DNA of 64,000 nt. Source: PALSA-505 sp035308365. Its GTDB lineage: Bacteria > Actinomycetota > Actinomycetes > Streptosporangiales > Streptosporangiaceae. The position numbers were made by a program, and so were the translations under genes. This document shows positions 61,514 to 64,000 of this stretch, piece after piece (within the stretch, counting starts at the first letter, position 1; each line of letters starts with the position of its first letter). The stretch covers positions 1 through 64,000 of the forward strand of contig DATGGU010000013.1 of NCBI GenBank assembly GCA_035308365.1, read 5' to 3'. A model generated the notes under the pieces. The model was not told the DNA's origin, searched no databases, and worked only from the letters and a program-made list of their open reading frames with translations.

Positions 61514-62400
61514 GTGATCGCCCGCACCGGGGAGCCGTAACCGGTCACTCCAGGCCGCCCGTGCCTGGGCGTTCAGCGTTGCCGTGACGGTCACTCCGGG
61601 TCGTCGCGCTTGGTCGTTCGGGGTTGCCGTGACGGTCACTCCGGGCACCGTAACTGGTCACCCTGCGGGCCGTACCTGGTCGCTCCGGGCATCGCGACGA
61701 GTCACTCCAGGTTGCCGTGACCGGTCGCCTGGGTCGTTGCGATCGGTGACTCCGCGTCGTCGTGACCGGTCGCCCGGGTCGTTATGCCCGGTGACTCCTC
61801 GCCGTCGTGACCGGTGACTCGTGTTGTCGTGACCGGTCGCTCTGAGTCGCTGTGATCAGGTCACACGCGATATGATCACATGATCGACATGACCTCTGTA
61901 CCGGGGCAGTTGGGTTAGCTCGGGTCGTCACGATTGGTCACGCCAGGTCACCCGGATGGCCTCACTTCGGGCGGCCACTCTGGGTCGATCCCAGGTCGCG
62001 TGGCCGGCCAGCTCGGGTGGCGTGGCCGGCTCCCGGGTCGTGTGGCCGGCCATCTCGGGTCGCGTGGCAGGCCATGCCCGGTCCTCGTGCCGGGTCACGA
62101 TGAGTCATCGTGACCGGTCATCCGGGTTCTCGTGACCGGTCATCCCGGGTTCTCGTGACCGGGTGTGCCGTGTTCTCGGGAGCGGGGCGTCCCCGTTCTC
62201 GTGATCGGCCCTCTCGGGGTCATCGTGATCGGCCGGGTTGGTTGTCGTGCTCGGCGGTGCCGGGTTCTCGTGATCGGCCGGGCTGGGTTGTTTGTGCTCG
62301 GGGGTGGCGGGTTCTCGTGATCGGCCCTCTCGGGGTTCTCGTGATCGGCCGGGCTGGTTGTCGTGATTGGGTCACTTCAAGTTGTCTTGATGGGGGTGCC
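61514..62400. repeat. Degenerate tandem array of a 22-23 bp palindrome-containing unit
   Basis: At least 33 recognisable units start with GTG or a variant. First block: 61514, 61537, 61561, 61584, 61606, 61629, 61650, 61672, 61694, 61717, 61739, 61762, 61784, 61807, 61829 and 61852. Second block: 17 starts from 62000 to 62363. Spacing alternates 22 and 23 bp (45 bp per pair). First-block consensus is GTGACCGGTCRCTCCGGG with a core palindrome GTGACCGGTCAC; local variants are GTGGCCGGCC (62000-62070) and GTGATCGGCC (62201-62341). Units between 61872 and 62000 are decayed. No spacers exist between units, so this is not CRISPR. It may be a protein-binding array or a segmental repeat. Confidence 0.8.
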
Positions 62401-62900
62401 GCATATCGCTATGCGAACGCGAACAGGTTTGCTCATATCGGCACGATCAACGCACCTTGGGTCATCACGATCCGATCAACGCATATCGGTACGCGATCAG
62501 GTTCGCCTCAGGCCGGCCCACTTCGGGCTATCACGATCTGCTCAAATCCGGTCACGCGATCGGCCCGGCGGCGATTCACCGAACGGGACTTAAGGCTCGC
62601 AACATGTGATCAGGAACGGCTACCACGGCCGGGCCGGACACCAATCAACCGGGCAGGCGGACCGCATAGCGGCGAGACCGGCCAGGGCAGACAATATCTA
62701 CCACATCAAAACCGGCGATGAGTAACAATTTGCCAAGATGCCTGCCATCCGCTGAGCGGGCGAGCCGCCGCTCAATGCCTGGCTGCCATTGAGCCGTGCG
62801 TAGAGCGAGATGGCCTGGCCTGCGCTGAGCGAAGGCCCACCGGTCATTGCTCCCGCTCTCACTGAGCCGTGCGGAGAGGTGGCCGGCTATTGTCGCGGCC
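62401..62900. other. Gene-poor stretch after the repeat array
   Basis: About 500 bp without a credible gene. The first part (62401-62570) keeps degenerate elements with ATCACGATC and GATCAACGCA (the latter at 62445 and 62474), perhaps eroded array units. The last part has the repeated decamer GAGCCGTGCG near 62791 and 62863, just before the flavoprotein gene, whose promoter it may contain. Confidence 0.45.
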
Positions 62901-64000
62901 GTGGAGCGGGTCGAGTTCGCGGTCGTCGGGGCCGGGGTGATGGGTTCTGCGGCCGCTCGGGCGCTGGCCGCGCGGGGTGTGCCCGCCGTGCTGCTGGAGC
63001 AGTTCGAGCTGGGGCATGCTCGTGGATCTTCACACGGCGCGAACCGCATATTCCGGTTTTCCTACCCGGATCCGGTCTATGTGCGGATGGCCGTCGCCGC
63101 GCGCGAGGCATGGCTGCGGCTGCAGGACGAGGCCGGTGAACAGCTCCTGACGACAACCGGTGGCCTGGATGCCGGAAGGCGGGCCGAACGGTGTGCGGCG
63201 GCGCTGAGCGAATGCGGCGTGCCGCACTCCTGGCTGACCGAGGGGGACGTCCGGGAGCGTTTCCCTGGGATCGCGCCACGGCCGGGCGAGCTGATGTTGT
63301 GGCAGGAGGACGGCGGGGTGCTGCTGGCGGCCCGGGCGGTCGCCGCGCTGCAGCGGCTGGCCGGCCGGGATGGCGCATCCCTGCGGCCGGCGACTCCGGT
63401 GCTCGGCATCGAGGCCCAGGGGGATGGGGTCCTGCTGCGCACGCCGGACGGGGAGATTCGGGCACGGGTGGCGGTCGTCACCGCGGGAGGCTGGGCCGGG
63501 GGGCTGCTGGGACCGGCGCTGACCGGGATGCCGCCGCTCACCGCCACGTTGCAGCAGGTGCGCTACTACGCGGCGGCTGACCCCGGTGCCCGCTGGCCCA
63601 CGTTCATCGAGTGGAGCGACGACGACTCCGGCTGGTACGCCGTGCCGGTGGCCGGGGGTGCCCCCGGGGTGAAGGTGGCGCGGCACGACCCGGGACGGCC
63701 GGTCGATCCCCGCACCGGGCCGTTCGCCGAGATAGATCTGGAGCTGGAGCACGCGGCCGCCCGGTACACGAGTGAGCGCCTGCCCGGCCTGCTGCCCACG
63801 GCCCTTCAGGCCCACACCTGCCTGTACACCATGACCGCCGACCAGGACTTCCTGCTGGACCGGGCGGGGCCGGTCGTGGTCGGCGGCGGCGGGTCCGGGC
63901 ATGCGTTCAAGTTCGGCCCGTTGCTCGGCGAGATCCTCGCCGACCTCGCTCTCGGCAAGGACCCCGCCATCCCGCGCGACCGCTTCTCGCTCTCCCGGAC
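62901..64000 (+). CDS. MSOX/MTOX-like FAD-dependent oxidase (partial, runs off the window)
   Basis: At least 366 residues of a DAO-family flavoprotein cut by the window end. It starts at GTG 62901 with the dinucleotide-binding motif VVGAGVMGSAAARALA. SSHGANRIFRFSY matches the SHG-x-R-x-x-R substrate/FAD region, and C307 in HTCLYT is at the place of the covalent FAD cysteine of monomeric sarcosine oxidase and N-methyltryptophan oxidase. DRAGPVVVGGGGSGHAFKFGP is the conserved C-terminal FAD loop. It oxidises an N-methyl amino acid, probably sarcosine-like; the exact substrate is open. Only about 10-25 residues should be missing. Confidence 0.9.
   Translation, partial: MERVEFAVVGAGVMGSAAARALAARGVPAVLLEQFELGHARGSSHGANRIFRFSYPDPVYVRMAVAAREAWLRLQDEAGEQLLTTTGGLDAGRRAERCAAALSECGVPHSWLTEGDVRERFPGIAPRPGELMLWQEDGGVLLAARAVAALQRLAGRDGASLRPATPVLGIEAQGDGVLLRTPDGEIRARVAVVTAGGWAGGLLGPALTGMPPLTATLQQVRYYAAADPGARWPTFIEWSDDDSGWYAVPVAGGAPGVKVARHDPGRPVDPRTGPFAEIDLELEHAAARYTSERLPGLLPTALQAHTCLYTMTADQDFLLDRAGPVVVGGGGSGHAFKFGPLLGEILADLALGKDPAIPRDRFSLSR

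Noticed and set aside
61584..61817. Open frame encoding 15-residue repeats (VTPRRRDRSPGSLRS type) in the array
   Set aside because: It arises because two units span 45 bp; there is no ribosome site, the frame is short, and other frames are equally open in places.
61514..62400. Possible CRISPR array
   Set aside because: Units follow one another directly with no unique spacers, copies are degenerate, and no cas genes are nearby.
62110..62721. 203-codon plus-strand open frame across the array end
   Set aside because: Low-complexity composition that tracks the repeats, no domain, no ribosome site; probably noncoding.
1..64000. tRNA, rRNA, transposase, integrase or attachment sites
   Set aside because: Read for cloverleaf-like and terminal-repeat patterns and transposase motifs by eye; none was convincing. 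A tRNA search program would settle it.

Overview
The window is chromosomal DNA from a high-GC actinomycete. The evidence is a strong G/C third-position bias, many GTG starts and 1-4 nt stop/start overlaps, OmpR-type two-component pairs, DrrA/BcrA-type ABC exporters, a ctaB/ctaC/ctaD/ctaE oxidase cluster and many secreted beta-propeller proteins. The gene styles recall soil actinomycetes such as Streptosporangiales or Treboniaceae relatives, but nothing fixes the genus. No rRNA, tRNA, IS element, phage module or CRISPR array was recognised.

Layout. 1-3.1 kb: S9 peptidase coupled to a cytochrome P450. 3.2-4.3 kb: an A+T-richer gene for a mostly disordered protein with a GNAT core. 4.5-6.8 kb: epoxide hydrolase divergent from a TetR regulator, with two matching operators between them. 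6.8-8.6 kb: a three-gene membrane/Ig-domain operon that includes a 40-codon gene. 8.8-10.7 kb: DrrAB-like exporter, divergent across a perfect inverted repeat from a 14-repeat Vgb-like secreted propeller. 12.7-19.3 kb: amidohydrolase, a very large secreted S53 (sedolisin) multidomain protein, and its divergent LuxR-type regulator. 19.5-29 kb: MMPL transporter, secreted GH9 protein, MBL-fold hydrolase, pirin, MFS exporter, acyl-CoA synthetase. 29-34.7 kb: ABC exporter plus LolA-like lipoprotein-type partner, then a two-component system.

34.6-40.5 kb is a respiratory block on the minus strand: a cupredoxin with a CuA-like Cys pair, then cytochrome oxidase subunits II, I and III, a small membrane protein and heme O synthase. 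41-43 kb: an orphan response regulator with a membrane partner. 43.3-45.2 kb: HtrA-type protease with a strong terminator. 46.2-51.4 kb: two tandem paralogous secreted NHL-repeat propellers. 51.5-61.3 kb: LysR/aminotransferase pair, SGNH esterase, alpha/beta hydrolases, PQQ-like lipoprotein, HAD phosphatase, phosphoesterase lipoprotein, and small zinc proteins. 61.3-62.9 kb has no credible gene. It carries a long hairpin, two AACGTT-centred palindromes and then more than 30 degenerate copies of a 22-23 bp unit built around the palindrome GTGACCGGTCAC. The window ends inside an MSOX/MTOX-like flavoprotein gene.

The most unusual items are the 22-23 bp palindrome array, the CuA-like cupredoxin co-transcribed with the oxidase, the PIP-box-like GNAT protein, the GH9 protein that lacks its usual catalytic-base Asp, and the very short coupled genes at 7.6 kb and 41.07 kb.
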